64,000 bases of DNA from Eudorina sp. 2006-703-Eu-15 (GCA_003117195.1 BDSI01000121.1:307696-371695); one strand, 5' to 3'. Positions 1 to 11,564 are shown, counted from the stretch's first letter. The notes: generated by a model not told the origin, from the sequence alone. Program-made: numbers and translations.

Positions 1-2776
1 AGATAGCTGGTAGGCGCGTCATCTCATCAACCCCAAGGACTGCGCACCCACCCTCGATCACCCCGGGGGGGGGGGGCAATTCATGCAGCCATACCGTCCA
101 ACACACCAGGGTACCAGTGCTCCAGGATTGCCTCTGCTGGGAAATACACCAGACCCGCCGAATCATTGCGGGGCCAGAATTGCTTGCCTGCGTCGCGTCG
201 GTAGTCTAGGAATGAACGGCTGCGCTTGCTCTTAACGTCGGCGTGGATTACGCTATGGGTTCTTCCAATAGATGTTGGCCAGTAGCATGCGAGCTATATG
301 AGCATGAAATCGTTGTGTGTGTCCTGTTCGCACTACATGTCAATATCTCGGTGCGTTTGACCAAACACTATTGATCAACAATATCTCATATGCTCTATGT
401 GGAATGTGGAAGCATAATTCTTATGAGGCAATTGTTTAGTGAGTGTGAAGAGAAGACTGCCTCAGCCTTCAAATACTGACAGATGACAGATGATCAATCT
501 ACATGAATCCGCCCTTACCCTGTTCCATAAAGTTGACTTCTTCATCTTCAAGCAATAACCGTATTTGAGATTTAACTTCATGTACATGATACTTTATAGA
601 TGTGTCACGGTTGTAGAATTAGCACTTCGTGAGTCTACTAGCTACACGCTGAAGATCGTTGGTGATACCCCGAAATGGATTTGCCAATAGGACAGTTCCA
701 CGCACGAGTGTTGCTATGCCACCGGGTACCCTGGTGCGCACGCGATGAGGTTGCGTGGTGCCCCCATCCACCCACACCGATCGGGCAGGGACGGAGCCAT
801 CCATTGAAATGCGGATTGCCGGGTAGGGACAGGCCGCCGACCGCCAAGCGGCGCCAGCATCATGTGTTCATGTTCTCCTTTTCCGATTGAATACGTATAT
901 AATGGGTCACAGCCGTCGCAGTAGCGCAGGCGCAGACGACACCCGCACTGCAATGGCAGCGGTGGATGCTCCCTCCGTATCTGTAGTTTCTGTTGGAGGC
1001 TGCATGCATCTGGGCCTCCTTCTCGTAGGCTGCACATTCACGTAGGGATTTGTGCAGGGGGCCCGGCGTTCGCACGGCGTTCCACTGTCATGTGCAGCTG
1101 GCTGGGTTAGCATTGTGAGCCTGCCCAGCTTAACGATGCACGTCGTGCGCCCTACATAGGCTGCTACAAAAGCACCTTCATGCTGCCTCCGCCGAGCGAC
1201 TCTGCTGCCATGCATCCTCCTATGGACGGAGGGCACATAGGGGCACATAGGGGCGCAGGGGGGGAGTTATGGCAGGTGGAGTAAGTGGATGCATCAGATT
1301 CGGGTACTGAATCCAAACAAGGAGGATACTCACACGCTCGGAATGGTCCAGGACTGCTGTATGTGCGACGTGCGTGTACGGCAATTTGTTGTTTCACGCC
1401 ATAAAGAATGGACCGATCGGCAGATGTCCATAATGGACATCTCAGAGTACATCCCCAGGATACTACACAATTGATAGGTAAGCGCACGCGCCCGCGTTTT
1501 GCGCGGTGTGCACACGGGGCGGGCCTGCCTCGCGATAAGTGGGGCGTCGGGTCTAATGACTCCATGGCCCATCCAGGGAACTTGTTTGTTGCCCTCTTTT
1601 TGCGACTATATTCGTGTAATTCATGCGCGTGGTGCGTGGTGCAATGCATTTGCCAGGCCCATCATCAGAGACATGTCTACCATCAGCCCTCGTGCGTGCG
1701 ATTTCTCCACCTACCCTGCTCTGGCGTGCGTGGCACATATGCACAGGATCTGCGCCGCCGACGGCGCCTGATCGATACATATGTAGGCCAGGATTGGTGC
1801 CGCCTGCTGTTGCTAGTTCCCATGCTGCTGTTCGTTTTAAGAGTGTCGGGGCGTGTCCTGCTGTGTGCAGGGCCTGCTGCGGAGGACTAATGAGGCCCGG
1901 GCGCCCCATCCTCTATTTGCTGCGGGTTCATCACCTACCCGCGGCCCAGATCGGTGTCCTGGCCTGCCCACCGCTGCTGTAGGCAGGGGAAGGGCGGCAT
2001 TCCACTAGCCCAACTTTGAGGGGCTACCATGTTCGTCGGGTGAGGGTTGCTCCACTAGCAGTCGCTAGACACGCACTGTCACGAGCCAGGCGTGGGGTTT
2101 CCCCAGTAGTGCTTGGCTTCATCCATTTCCGTCTTTGGATCCCGCCCGGTGTATGCTGTGCCTGTCCCTTTGGAAGTGTTGGCCCGCTGTGCGCCTCTGC
2201 TTGCGTAGGGGGCTGTATAATATGTACTTTTTGTTCGCGTCGCTGAGGTGTGGGGGTACCTTACTTGCCGCGCGCCTTGTCGGTGCGTGAGGCCTGCTGG
2301 GGCTTGCACTGCATCTAATATATGTACACCGTTGCTTTCGGGGTCCGCTGTATTCATTCATATTATCGTCGGGCATACAACTATGGATAGCAACCGCTTT
2401 TATTTACAGAACCCCGCGGGTGTAGAAAAATGCTTATTAGTTGGGCAGGCTAGCTAGCGGTCTCCGTCGCTGCTGCATCGATCTCTAGTAAGCACATCCG
2501 TCCTGACAATAACCATTTTCCTCAACAAAACTAGCTAGAGTCATTTACTGTATATCAATGACAGGCCAAACCAGGCCAAACATTGAAAGAGATAGCCTGA
2601 CACACACTGTGGTAACTATGGTAACGAAGTAAGGAAGATAGGGTAAGCGAAGGCTACATGCATGCATGCGTTGCCGCGCGCGTAGATAACGCTGCTGGGT
2701 TACGAACAGCAGTAGGAGTAGTCCCAATCAGAGACCCTGCACAGCATCTTGAGAAGGCCAGCGCTTGATCTGAACG
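1..2776. other. Non-coding stretch left of element 1
   Basis: No reading frame here resembles a known family; all frames are short and overlap on both strands. Positions 2-170 resemble 30961-31160, so the window opens inside a dispersed SINE-like repeat. A G homopolymer lies near 65-75. The rest (about 171-2776) shows no gene, RNA or clear repeat that I can support. Confidence 0.5.
2..170 (-). repeat. SINE-like dispersed repeat, copy 1
   Basis: Shares several blocks in the same order with 30961-31160: a 'ctcatcaacccc' block, 'aaggactgcgcaccca', 'gcagccatacc' and 'ccaggattgcc', ending near 'agacccgcc'. The copy at 30961 continues into a tRNA-like B box read on the minus strand, so minus is the likely orientation. 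The left end is cut by the window edge. Confidence 0.5.
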
Positions 2777-3142
2777 TGTAAGACTTAACCGTAAGAGGTA
2801 GTCTAGAATTACTTAGGAGGATCGTGAGGTAACTTAGATATGGCCACGAAGGTGGTTCTCATGCAACGCGCGACGTAAGGCATTACGAGATACATCTATA
2901 TCCAGAATGGAGGTGTCCAGAGACGGGGGTGTCCAGAGACACCGACGAAGAACCAAAGAGAATCCTTTGAGCAGCGCCGCCGCAGGCGGCCTGAACGGCA
3001 ATACGATATGTCGTCCAGAATCCACATTTAGATTGGTCGTTACGCAGCTCCGCTAGACTGCGTTACGTTCGAAGCAATATTATTTACTTCGTCGGAATTA
3101 CTTATGTAATTCCTATCTATCTGTGGGTGTGCAAAGCTTACA
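2777..3142 (-). repeat. 3' LTR of element 1
   Basis: 366 bp with 6-bp inverted ends (TGTAAG...CTTACA). It matches 10285-10650 and contains two copies of a 16-bp 'gtctctggacaccccc'-type unit; element 2's LTR has three. Confidence 0.95.
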
Positions 3143-3158
3143 CTCCCCCCCCTCTGAA
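3143..3158 (-). other. Polypurine tract of element 1
   Basis: On the minus strand this is a run of G ending in GAG directly before the 3' LTR, the expected primer for plus-strand DNA synthesis in LTR retrotransposons. Confidence 0.8.
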
Positions 3159-3550
3159 GCGAACCGTCCTCGGGAGCTCTGTCGCCACTCTTGCATGCCT
3201 TTATCCCATGTAACCGAGGCAAACGTGCAAGTCCGAGCAGCAAGCCAGGTTTGCTCAGAACGAAGGATGAGAGGCGGGTCAGCTTGGAATCACCCAAAGC
3301 ATCACCGTCAGCCTCACCCACCGTCACGTTGCCAATTTCACCAGGCATGTAGAGGAGTGTTGACAGCCGAGTAAGAACATCAGAGTCAAGGCAGCACGAG
3401 AATGTGCGCCAATCCGGGGTGACACGACTACTTGTAGTGCCGTGGAGTACATGTCAGCGATACTGTGTTGGCGCGGAGCACGCCTAGGGACAGTAGGTTG
3501 ACCTTCCGTTGACAGCTATGAAGGGTGGACCCCAACACAGTCTGCACGGG

Positions 3551-6500
3551 TTAGACGGTACGACGCTGTGTTGAGCGCTTGCGGCGCTGTGGCACAGGTG
3601 GTGGTGGCCGTGTTACGAGGCCGTCCAAGTACCGCTCGACCAGGGCCTCGACGAGGGAGTCCTCGCGGAGGTTTTTCTCCGGTTCCCAGCTGTTATGCTC
3701 GGGACCAAAGCCTTCCCATTTGACCAGGAAGTCGCGCACCGTATGGTTGAAGACTTTCCGATCTCGGTGGTCGATAATTGCTTGCACTGTCCAATACGCG
3801 TTTCCACCATCGTCAATGAATTGAGGTGGTGGGGGCTGGTAAACGCCGTTGGACTTGTATGGTTTCAGCAGGGACACGTGAAACACAGGGTGTATCCGGT
3901 ATGCTGGTGGAAGCTCAAGGCGATAAGCCACTTCGCCAATCTTCTCCCGCACGGGAAAAGGCCCAATGTACTTGGGCTGAAGCTTCTTCGCTCCAGGAGT
4001 CTTGAGCGAGATGTTCTTCGTACTTAGCAGAACCAACTCATCCTCTGCAAATGAGGCATCTTGCCTGCGAGCGTCAGCGGCTTTCTTCTGCCGGGCCTGG
4101 GCCTCTTGTAGCCGGGCACGAGCTCTTCGAAGCCGGTCTGCCATCTCGGATGCAAAGGTATCGGCGGATGGGACCTTCGCGTCTAGCACAGAGATGTTGT
4201 GCGGTTCACGCGGTACATGCGGAGTCCACAACGCGAACGGTGTCGTGTTGATTGACTTGTTGAAAGAGTTGTTTATGGCAAACTCCATCAACGGCAAATG
4301 CTCATCCCAATCGGATTGATCAGGGGCAATGTAGTGCCGCAAGGTCTCTTCAAGCAAGCGATTCATACGCTCACTCTGTCCATCCGTCTGTGGGTGATAG
4401 GCTGAACTAAGTTTGACCTTAGTCCGCAGGCGACGATGCACTTGTTTCCAAAAGCGGCCAGCGAATTGCGGGCCACGATCAGAGACCAAGTCGTCAGCCA
4501 ACCCGTGGTAGCGGAAAATGTTCTGCACATATAAATTGGCCACTCCCTCGGCGTCTACTGTCGAGTGTGTGGGAGCAAAGTGAGTCATTTTGCTCAGCCG
4601 GTCCACAAACACAACAATAGCGTCATATCCTGAGGTAGTGGGAGGCAGTTGGACGATTAAATCCAGTGTGACACTGCCCCATACCCGTTTGGGTATTGGC
4701 AACGGTTGCAGCAACCCACTCGGCTTTGTGGTCGAGGCTTTATTACGCTGGCACTGCGGGCAACAGGTAACGTACTGGGATACGTCTGCGTCCAGACGCG
4801 GCCACCAGTAGACCTGCTTAATAGCCTCAATGGTACGACGAGTCCCACGATGCCCGCTGGCTCCACCGTCGTGGTGCTCAGCTATAAGCAGTGTGCGTAA
4901 ATTGTCAACGTTGGGAACCACCACCTGGTTCCCCCTGTAGTACAGGTCGTTGACACGCTGCAAGTGCGTTGTATTGATCTTCTCCCTGAACCAGGGATCA
5001 TAACGATAACCAGCAACGATACGCTTCCAAATATCGGTGGTGATCGTAGATCGTGTAAGTGCTGCCGCCCATGGCTGACGATCAGCTCGGGGCGAAACCT
5101 TTTGAGGATCGCCCTCTGCCTGTTCGTAAATTCGGCTAAGAGGGTCAGCCACGTTGATTCTGCCTGGCCTGTAGGACCATTTTACTGATTGGTCCTGTAG
5201 GAACGAGATCCACCGAGCTTGACGGTGAGAGAGCAAACCGTTAGCTTTCAGAGAGTCCAGGTAAGTGAGGGGCTGGTGGTCAGTCACAACTGTTACATCT
5301 GGCGCGCCCTCGAGATAGCAGCGCCATTGCTGTAATGCGTGAATGACACCCAACGCTTCCTGGTCGGTGGTGGTGTAATTGCGCTCAGCTGGAGAAAACC
5401 GGTGAGACAGGTATGCAATTGCACGGTCATCCTGTAACAGGACGGCACCCGTTCCGAATATAGAAGCATCCGACCAAACCTCAAAGGGTTTGTTAAGGTC
5501 GGGCAGAGCCAACACGGGGGCATGCGTAAGTGCATGTTTGACGCCCTCAAAAGCTGCTTGGCAATCGTCACACCACTTCCAAGCATGCTTCTCGCTCGTG
5601 AGAACCGTCAAGGGGGCCACAAGGGAAGAGTACCCTTGGACAAAACGTCTGAAGAAGTTGGCAAGGCCCAAGAAGCTTCGCAGCTGCTTGAGGTTTGTTG
5701 GAGGAGACCAGTCACGAATGACCTTTATCTTCTCCTCGTCAACCTTCAGCCCATGCCTGCCAACTACATGGCCCAAAAACTTCAACTCTGGTTGGTTGAA
5801 GGCGCACTTGGAGAGCTTAGCCTTAAGCCCTTGCTCACGAAGGATGTTTAACACCGTTTTCAAGTGGGTAAGGTGTTCCTCCGGCGTTCGTGAGAACACG
5901 AGCAAGTCATCCAGGTATACCAGGACGAACTTTCCAAGGTGGCTACGGAAGAGTTGATTCATCTTCGCTTGGAAAGTGGCAGGTGCGTTGGTGAGACCAA
6001 AACACAGCACCTTGAAGGCGAACTGTCCTTCAGGTGTGATAAAGGCAGTTTTGGGTATGTCCTCCTTACTAATCCTGAGCTGGTGATAACCCGATTGATC
6101 AATCGTGCTCAAGATTTGTGCACCGGCAAGCTGATCGAACAGCTCTTGGATGTTCGGCATCGGGTAACGACGCTTCACTGTTATCTTATTGAGTTCCCGG
6201 TAGTCGAGAACCATACGGAGTTTGAATCCAGTAGGTGAATCCGGATCCTTTTTCCGTACAAAGATAACTGGCGCACCGAAGGGTGAGGTGGAGGGCTCAA
6301 TGAAGCCCTTCTGCAAAAGGTCAGCGATCTGACGCTTGCACTCAGCCTTCTCTTCAGGAGACAGCCGATAGGCACGCCGAGCCGGAGGCTGGGCGCCCGG
6401 GATGAGTGGGATAGTGTGCTCTATGCCCTCATCCTGCTGCCTTATGCCAGTGACTTCAGCAAAGACATCCTTGTATTCATCAAGGAGGGTCTGAAGTTGA

Positions 6501-8005
6501 TCCTGTGGGATCAAGTTGTCGGGATTACCTGCCGGGGTGGAAGTAGCAGCGACAGTCGGATTGTCGTGCATTGCACCTAGGGCGGGTGATCGACCAACAG
6601 CTGAAGCACGAAGCTTTTGTTTTGGCTGCACCAAGGGAGTAGGCGGCCTCTTGTCAGAGGCGGCTGACTCCTTGCGCACCGGATGCTGGATAGCGGGTGA
6701 CACTGGGCCCCCATAGCCTGGCGTCTCCGGCCGTACCAACATCAAACATGCGTCTGCACCACGCTGAATGGACTTTGCGGCTTGTTCAGCCGTCATCAAG
6801 TCCACGGACGTCGCTGTCACGAGGGTAGCCACGACCAAATTCATCAGTCGGGCAGGCTCCGAAAGATTCCCCTGGTGACGAGGCCGCAACACAACAGTAT
6901 TGCCACCCTTTTTCAGGATGAGCTCATGAGTGTCGTAACACAGGCGAGCCTTGCGACGTTTCAACCAATCACTGCCAAGGATGATATCGGATGATCCGAT
7001 GCCTTCCTTCATGATGAGGACATGGACGGTGTCACGGAATCTGCCTATGGTGATTGGCAGGTTCACTTCACCAAGCAGGACACTGGGTGTGCCATCTGCT
7101 AAGCGGACAGTGGTGGTGTTTGACGGTTTTGGTGCGAGTCCCGTGGAGGACAAGAACTCCTTGGACACAAAGCCGTCTGCTGTGCCATGGGTGCAGGCGC
7201 CGCTATCAGCTAGAAAGACTGCGGGCTTGCCGGCCGCTTTGCAGTCAAACAGCATAGCGTTTGAGTCGCTGTCGTGCGTAGCTGAGAGCTCAGCGACTAC
7301 AGCTGGTGGGTCGTACCACAGCTGGACAGGGTAAGGCAACGGTGGCATTGGCAACCGCCCACCCTTTGCTTTTCCATTTGCGGACACAAGGAGCTGAGTG
7401 CCCGATGGTAGCTCTTCCACAAGCTGATATCGCAGTTGCTGGAAGTATCGCGTCAAGTGCGGGAACCGAGGGACCACGAACAGAGCGCACGTGTGATGGG
7501 GGTCCTGCCGCTTTGAACGCGAATAGTGCTGCTGGAACGCTCTCACTGTTTGTGGAGACGTGCAGCACCAGAGGGCTTCACCAGCGACGTTCTCTGAGAG
7601 GAACGTGCCGGGAGTTGTGTGACGGGGACACAGAGCATTCGTACCAGTCGGGTTACACGCGGCATCTAATGAGAAAGAGACGCCAAGGCGTGTCTGCAAC
7701 CTTCCAAAGATCGCCGGATCAACCATGTGGTCTGGTGCACAGAGTGCATAGGATGCAGAACGAGACACTGCAACTGGGGCAGCGTCAATGCCCAAACGTG
7801 CAGCTGCTGCCGTAACAACATCAACTGCACCCGAGTTGGCAACAGGCTCACCATGCGCCTGGAGGACATCATCCCCATCCGTACCGTAGTCGGATGCTAT
7901 GGGACTTGAATCCCCTAAACCAACCTCAAAAGGGCTAGACCCGACAACGGGCTGAGTGGGAGGCCTAGCAGGCACCACAGCAGCCACAATTGGCCGCGAC
8001 TGCAA
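3551..8005 (-). CDS. Chromovirus pol polyprotein (MTase-like, PR, RT, RNase H, INT, chromodomain)
   Basis: A 1484-codon frame with the order: degenerate adenine-methyltransferase-like domain (about residues 95-205, LDAAC then W and VPRF motifs but no NPPY); aspartic protease (DSGACTH near 267); reverse transcriptase (YLDD near 698); RNase H (SDAS near 850); integrase with an HHCC zinc finger (about 1043-1085) and Asp, SDRGPQF and SERMNR catalytic blocks (about 1173-1210); C-terminal chromodomain (LVKWEGFGPEHNSWEP). It copies element RNA into DNA and inserts it; the chromodomain is expected to steer integration to marked chromatin. No ATG opens the frame: 8005 is a TTG and an in-frame TGA lies near 8088, so the real start is unknown. 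The RT motif reads TIDQSGYH where element 2 has TIDLQSGYH, a one-codon loss near the first catalytic Asp that may impair activity. Confidence 0.93.
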   Translation of the reverse strand: MQSRPIVAAVVPARPPTQPVVGSSPFEVGLGDSSPIASDYGTDGDDVLQAHGEPVANSGAVDVVTAAAARLGIDAAPVAVSRSASYALCAPDHMVDPAIFGRLQTRLGVSFSLDAACNPTGTNALCPRHTTPGTFLSENVAGEALWCCTSPQTVRAFQQHYSRSKRQDPHHTCALFVVPRFPHLTRYFQQLRYQLVEELPSGTQLLVSANGKAKGGRLPMPPLPYPVQLWYDPPAVVAELSATHDSDSNAMLFDCKAAGKPAVFLADSGACTHGTADGFVSKEFLSSTGLAPKPSNTTTVRLADGTPSVLLGEVNLPITIGRFRDTVHVLIMKEGIGSSDIILGSDWLKRRKARLCYDTHELILKKGGNTVVLRPRHQGNLSEPARLMNLVVATLVTATSVDLMTAEQAAKSIQRGADACLMLVRPETPGYGGPVSPAIQHPVRKESAASDKRPPTPLVQPKQKLRASAVGRSPALGAMHDNPTVAATSTPAGNPDNLIPQDQLQTLLDEYKDVFAEVTGIRQQDEGIEHTIPLIPGAQPPARRAYRLSPEEKAECKRQIADLLQKGFIEPSTSPFGAPVIFVRKKDPDSPTGFKLRMVLDYRELNKITVKRRYPMPNIQELFDQLAGAQILSTIDQSGYHQLRISKEDIPKTAFITPEGQFAFKVLCFGLTNAPATFQAKMNQLFRSHLGKFVLVYLDDLLVFSRTPEEHLTHLKTVLNILREQGLKAKLSKCAFNQPELKFLGHVVGRHGLKVDEEKIKVIRDWSPPTNLKQLRSFLGLANFFRRFVQGYSSLVAPLTVLTSEKHAWKWCDDCQAAFEGVKHALTHAPVLALPDLNKPFEVWSDASIFGTGAVLLQDDRAIAYLSHRFSPAERNYTTTDQEALGVIHALQQWRCYLEGAPDVTVVTDHQPLTYLDSLKANGLLSHRQARWISFLQDQSVKWSYRPGRINVADPLSRIYEQAEGDPQKVSPRADRQPWAAALTRSTITTDIWKRIVAGYRYDPWFREKINTTHLQRVNDLYYRGNQVVVPNVDNLRTLLIAEHHDGGASGHRGTRRTIEAIKQVYWWPRLDADVSQYVTCCPQCQRNKASTTKPSGLLQPLPIPKRVWGSVTLDLIVQLPPTTSGYDAIVVFVDRLSKMTHFAPTHSTVDAEGVANLYVQNIFRYHGLADDLVSDRGPQFAGRFWKQVHRRLRTKVKLSSAYHPQTDGQSERMNRLLEETLRHYIAPDQSDWDEHLPLMEFAINNSFNKSINTTPFALWTPHVPREPHNISVLDAKVPSADTFASEMADRLRRARARLQEAQARQKKAADARRQDASFAEDELVLLSTKNISLKTPGAKKLQPKYIGPFPVREKIGEVAYRLELPPAYRIHPVFHVSLLKPYKSNGVYQPPPPQFIDDGGNAYWTVQAIIDHRDRKVFNHTVRDFLVKWEGFGPEHNSWEPEKNLREDSLVEALVERYLDGLVTRPPPPVPQRRKRSTQRRTV

Positions 8006-10284
8006 AGGTGGAGCGCACAGCAGGCTCCTAGCGTCGCAACGGCATGCTCTGATGGCTTGGCAAGAGCCACACCCTCGGTCGACCCGTCAGATCACTACAG
8101 GTCAGACCTGGTAATAGGTGGTGTCATGATTTCCATGTACTGCACATGTTCAAGCCAGTATCTGGTATCTGGTCTTCTGATCAAGTTTCAGTCCCCAATA
8201 TCCAGTATCCAGCTTACCATCCACTGACAGTATCCAGTATTTGGTATCCAACCCATAGAGGGTGGTCCCAGTAGTGCCTGGTCCATCAGGGTTTCTGGTT
8301 TCTGGGTTTGGGTCTCCAGTCACAAGATCAGATATCCAGTCTCCAGTGAGGTGGCTTGTTAAGTGCAGAGCCACAGCTGTCATTGCAACAGGTACCACCA
8401 GGGTATCAGGTCCACCTGCTCAGCAGAGTGCCACTACTTAGCTAGTGCAGTAGCAGTCAGCGAGCTTTGTGTCTGCTTTTTAAGGTTGAAAGGCAGAGAC
8501 AAGTTGGAGTGGAGCTGATGCATAGACCAAGTAGTGACCAAGTCCTGTGTGCCTATCTGCTGTGCAGCAGAAAGCACATAGGAGGCTACCCGCCTGGCAG
8601 GATGCCATGAGCACCAACAATCACAAGCAAGAGCTGTGTTCGATACACAGTAACTTGCTCATAACATTGTACTATATGTGTGTTTGTACTGCCCACCAAG
8701 GATGGGGTTAGTACCATATAGTACATGTTAGTGCAGCAGTTGCTGCTGAATCAGAGTAAATCTGTTGCAGCATTGCATGCATCGGCTGGGTCTGTTTGGG
8801 TCGTCTGCTTGTCTGCACAGCCTTGCCATGTCAGAGGCATGTGCAGGCCATGCAAAGTTTTGCATGGTTAGTTCGCATATACAGAGGCCATCTGCCAGCC
8901 TGCTAGCTTACTTGACTGGATGCTGGTATACTCTGCCAAGACAAACTGCTGAATTTGCAGCAGTCTGCTTGTAGTAGCAGAGGATAAAAGCCTCCATGTC
9001 AAAGCAGTCCGGCAGAGGTCTGTGTATAGTGAAGCAGATGACACTGTGGTCATACACATATGTGTAAAGGCCACTGATAAGCTGGCATTCCTGCTGGGAG
9101 TGAGTGGGAGAGCCAGGGTAGCAATAGAGCCGGACCCGTGGGTCTGCCAAACACAACATGATACCAACCAGCAAGTAAATCAGAAGCAGACCAGCCAAGT
9201 GTCTTATGTTTCCATAGGACACCGATCAACACCAGTGCAGTTGTATGTCCAAAAAGGAACAAAGCAACTGTGCCAGCATTAGTCATTCCAGCAGGTAGGT
9301 GCTTGGAATGATGGGTGCTGGAAAGTTGGTGGGATCTAGCTTTTTGGTCCGCAGCCAGCTTAGAACAGCCAGGGACGGATGTTTGCTAGCAGTGCTTGGT
9401 TGAATTAACCAAGTATGCACAAGCATCCTTCCTTATACAGCCAATGCGGCATCCGGGCAGCAATGTCTGGCTTGAGCACAGCCATGACAGGGGCAAATGA
9501 CGGATAAAATCCTTTTAGCCCATGAGATGTGATTGATTTCGGAGGTGTGGCATTGCAAGGAGGCTGGATTTAACCAGCAGAGTGTCCGAGCAAAAGCACA
9601 AGGTCCATAGACCAGGTGTGTCCACATGGTCTCGCTGACATCAATCATAATACAGACCAATAGCTTTGAATTGCAGAAATTAATTTCTGGGAAAGCTGAG
9701 GTCGGTCGGCAACCTTGTCGCGATTTCGCAAGAAAGTCGTAACTTACAGCCATAGAGCAAAATCGACCGAGACATATTGTTCTTTGAAAGAACGAGTCTC
9801 AAGCCAAGCGGAACGTGAATGACAGTCGGCGTACCGACTCCAAACGCCAGGTCCGTAGACCCGCAAGGTTCGCAAGGCAATTTGCCGACAGGAAAAGACC
9901 AAAGAAAGTTATCAATGTTTCTCAAAGAGAGACTATTGAAAACTATGGTCAGCGGTTGGGCGGTGTGCCGCAGCACGTTACATTGCTTAGCAATGCTTCA
10001 CCCAAGCATTCACTTGAGTTAGCAAGGCAAAGCAATGAATGTCCTGTATAAACAGGATAAGCCCGAACCGCGCAGAGCCGTTAAGGAAAGTCGGCGCGGC
10101 CGACATCCGAAAAAGCAAAGTCCGAAGACTTGCTTGGCTCGCGTGCGTGCATTGTCAATGACAAGCACGACTTGATTGAAAAGGCTTAAAGCCGGGCCAG
10201 AAGCCGTAGCTTAGGCCGAAAAGGTCGCGATGCCGAAGCCTCGCGGCCGAACCAAGTTTACCTGAACCTGAGCTCGATACCACT
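8006..10284 (-). other. 5' internal region of element 1, no recognisable gag
   Basis: This 2.3 kb between the 5' LTR and pol is shared with element 2 (48365-50634). It holds only short frames, none with a retroviral-type gag pattern or a CCHC knuckle. The part next to pol (about 8150-8350) is a degenerate 'ccagtatctggtatc' simple repeat. It may be a long leader, a relic gag or a non-coding cargo. Confidence 0.6.
10272..10282 (-). other. Primer-binding site of element 1
   Basis: Minus-strand TGGTATCGAGC begins 2 nt inside the 5' LTR end. TGGTATC complements the 3' end of initiator Met-tRNA, the usual primer. The same site occurs in element 2 (48367-48377) and, as TGGTATCGAG, in the TRIM at 13817-14228. 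Confidence 0.8.
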
Positions 10285-10650
10285 TGTAAGACTTAACCGT
10301 AAGAGGTAGTCTAGAATTACTTAGGAGGATCGTGAGGTAACTTAGATATGGCCACGAAGGTGGTTCTCATGCAACGCGCGACGTAAGGCATTACGAGATA
10401 CATCTATATCCAGAATGGAGGTGTCCAGAGACGGGGGTGTCCAGAGACACCGACGAAGAACCAAAGAGAATCCTTTGAGCAGCGCCGCCGCAGGCGGCCT
10501 GAACGGCAATACGATATGTCGTCCAGAATCCACATTTAGATTGGTCGTTACGCAGCTCCGCTAGACTGCGTTACGTTCGAAGCAATATTATTTACTTCGT
10601 CGGAATTACTTATGTAATTCCTATCTATCTGTGGGTGTGCAAAGCTTACA
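10285..10650 (-). repeat. 5' LTR of element 1
   Basis: 366 bp, TGTAAG...CTTACA, matching the LTR at 2777-3142, followed directly by the gaacg duplication. Confidence 0.95.
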
Positions 10651-10655
10651 GAACG

Positions 10656-11544
10656 AAGGTTACGGCGGCCTCCATCCCCATCAATCAAGCGCCTCCCCAG
10701 TGCACTAAGTGCACTGTAAGCTAGCTACCAAATCATTATTTCTTTTTTACTGTACCTACAACAACATACAGTAACATACACCGGGATGGCTTCACGCGCT
10801 ACAGCGAAACGCCAAATTTGGAACTAAGCCTACTTAAGATCTGAGACGCGCTAGACGCGCAAGTACAGTAGCACCGCACGGGGAACGAACTAACTGCTGA
10901 GCATGCATCGTACATGTCGCGCACACCAGGCGAACGAGTTCAATTTAATAGACCGAAACCGCAACGCAAAGACGCAAACAATCGTCATAGCCCTTCAGTG
11001 AGCAACGTCAGTACTTATCTTGCACGACAAGCGCGACAGCAGGTTTATTATCAAGCTGCGACGTTCGTGTGCATTGGACCGATCGAGTGTGCGAACTTCC
11101 TGTCTTCTGGCGTGCGCAAGTATTGTATCGCATCTATTAGCACAGTGATTGCGCACATCTTCGACAATAATCGTCGTTCATCATTGGCTGGTTGCTTGCG
11201 TGCCTGACTCTTCGGGTGAGTAAAACCTGATATTTATGTGCATCGGGACAACAGCAACACCAAAACAACTAGTAATGAGAGATATATTAAGTATAACCAC
11301 CTTGGTGGCCATATATAATAGGGGCGGTTTAGGCGGTTTGTGACGTTCGCTGGGACCAGAGCTATGCTATCAGTAGCTACTGATGAGCCCGCCCGCCTGC
11401 CTATATTGTATACGCTAGCAGGACTAATGTAGCTAACGACTAGCCGCTGCAACCCGCCGTGTATGTGTGCGTCGTGCTATCATCCTATTTGTGTATCCAA
11501 GTATGTATGTCCCTCGCCGGCAATTCATGCTCATGTATATATCT
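10656..11544. other. Non-coding stretch between element 1 and the palindromes
   Basis: No gene recognised. The AT content is moderate and short frames on both strands match no family. It is the sequence into which element 1 inserted (target gaacg). Confidence 0.5.
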
Positions 11545-11564
11545 GCTCTAAACGCGTTTAGAGC
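11545..11564. repeat. Perfect 20-bp palindrome
   Basis: gctctaaacg followed at once by its exact reverse complement, no spacer. It abuts the larger palindrome at 11565. Confidence 0.9.

Larger units (their letters stand above)
2777..10650 (-). mobile_element. Complete Ty3/gypsy chromovirus (element 1)
   Basis: Full-length LTR retrotransposon on the minus strand, 7874 bp. Two 366-bp LTRs (2777-3142 and 10285-10650) start TGTAAG and end CTTACA. The 5-bp sequence gaacg lies immediately outside both ends (2772-2776 and 10651-10655), a clean target-site duplication. A primer-binding site beginning TGGTATC lies just inside the 5' LTR, and a G-rich polypurine tract just inside the 3' LTR. One long pol frame fills 3551-8005. 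The 2.2 kb between the 5' LTR and pol encodes no recognisable gag. LTRs of equal length that looked the same where compared suggest recent insertion. Element 2 (47983-53697) is a damaged relative. Confidence 0.95.

Noticed and set aside
714..1890. Overlapping 100-160-codon frames at 0.7-1.9 kb
   Set aside because: Open on both strands, compositionally biased, no recognisable domain or splice structure.
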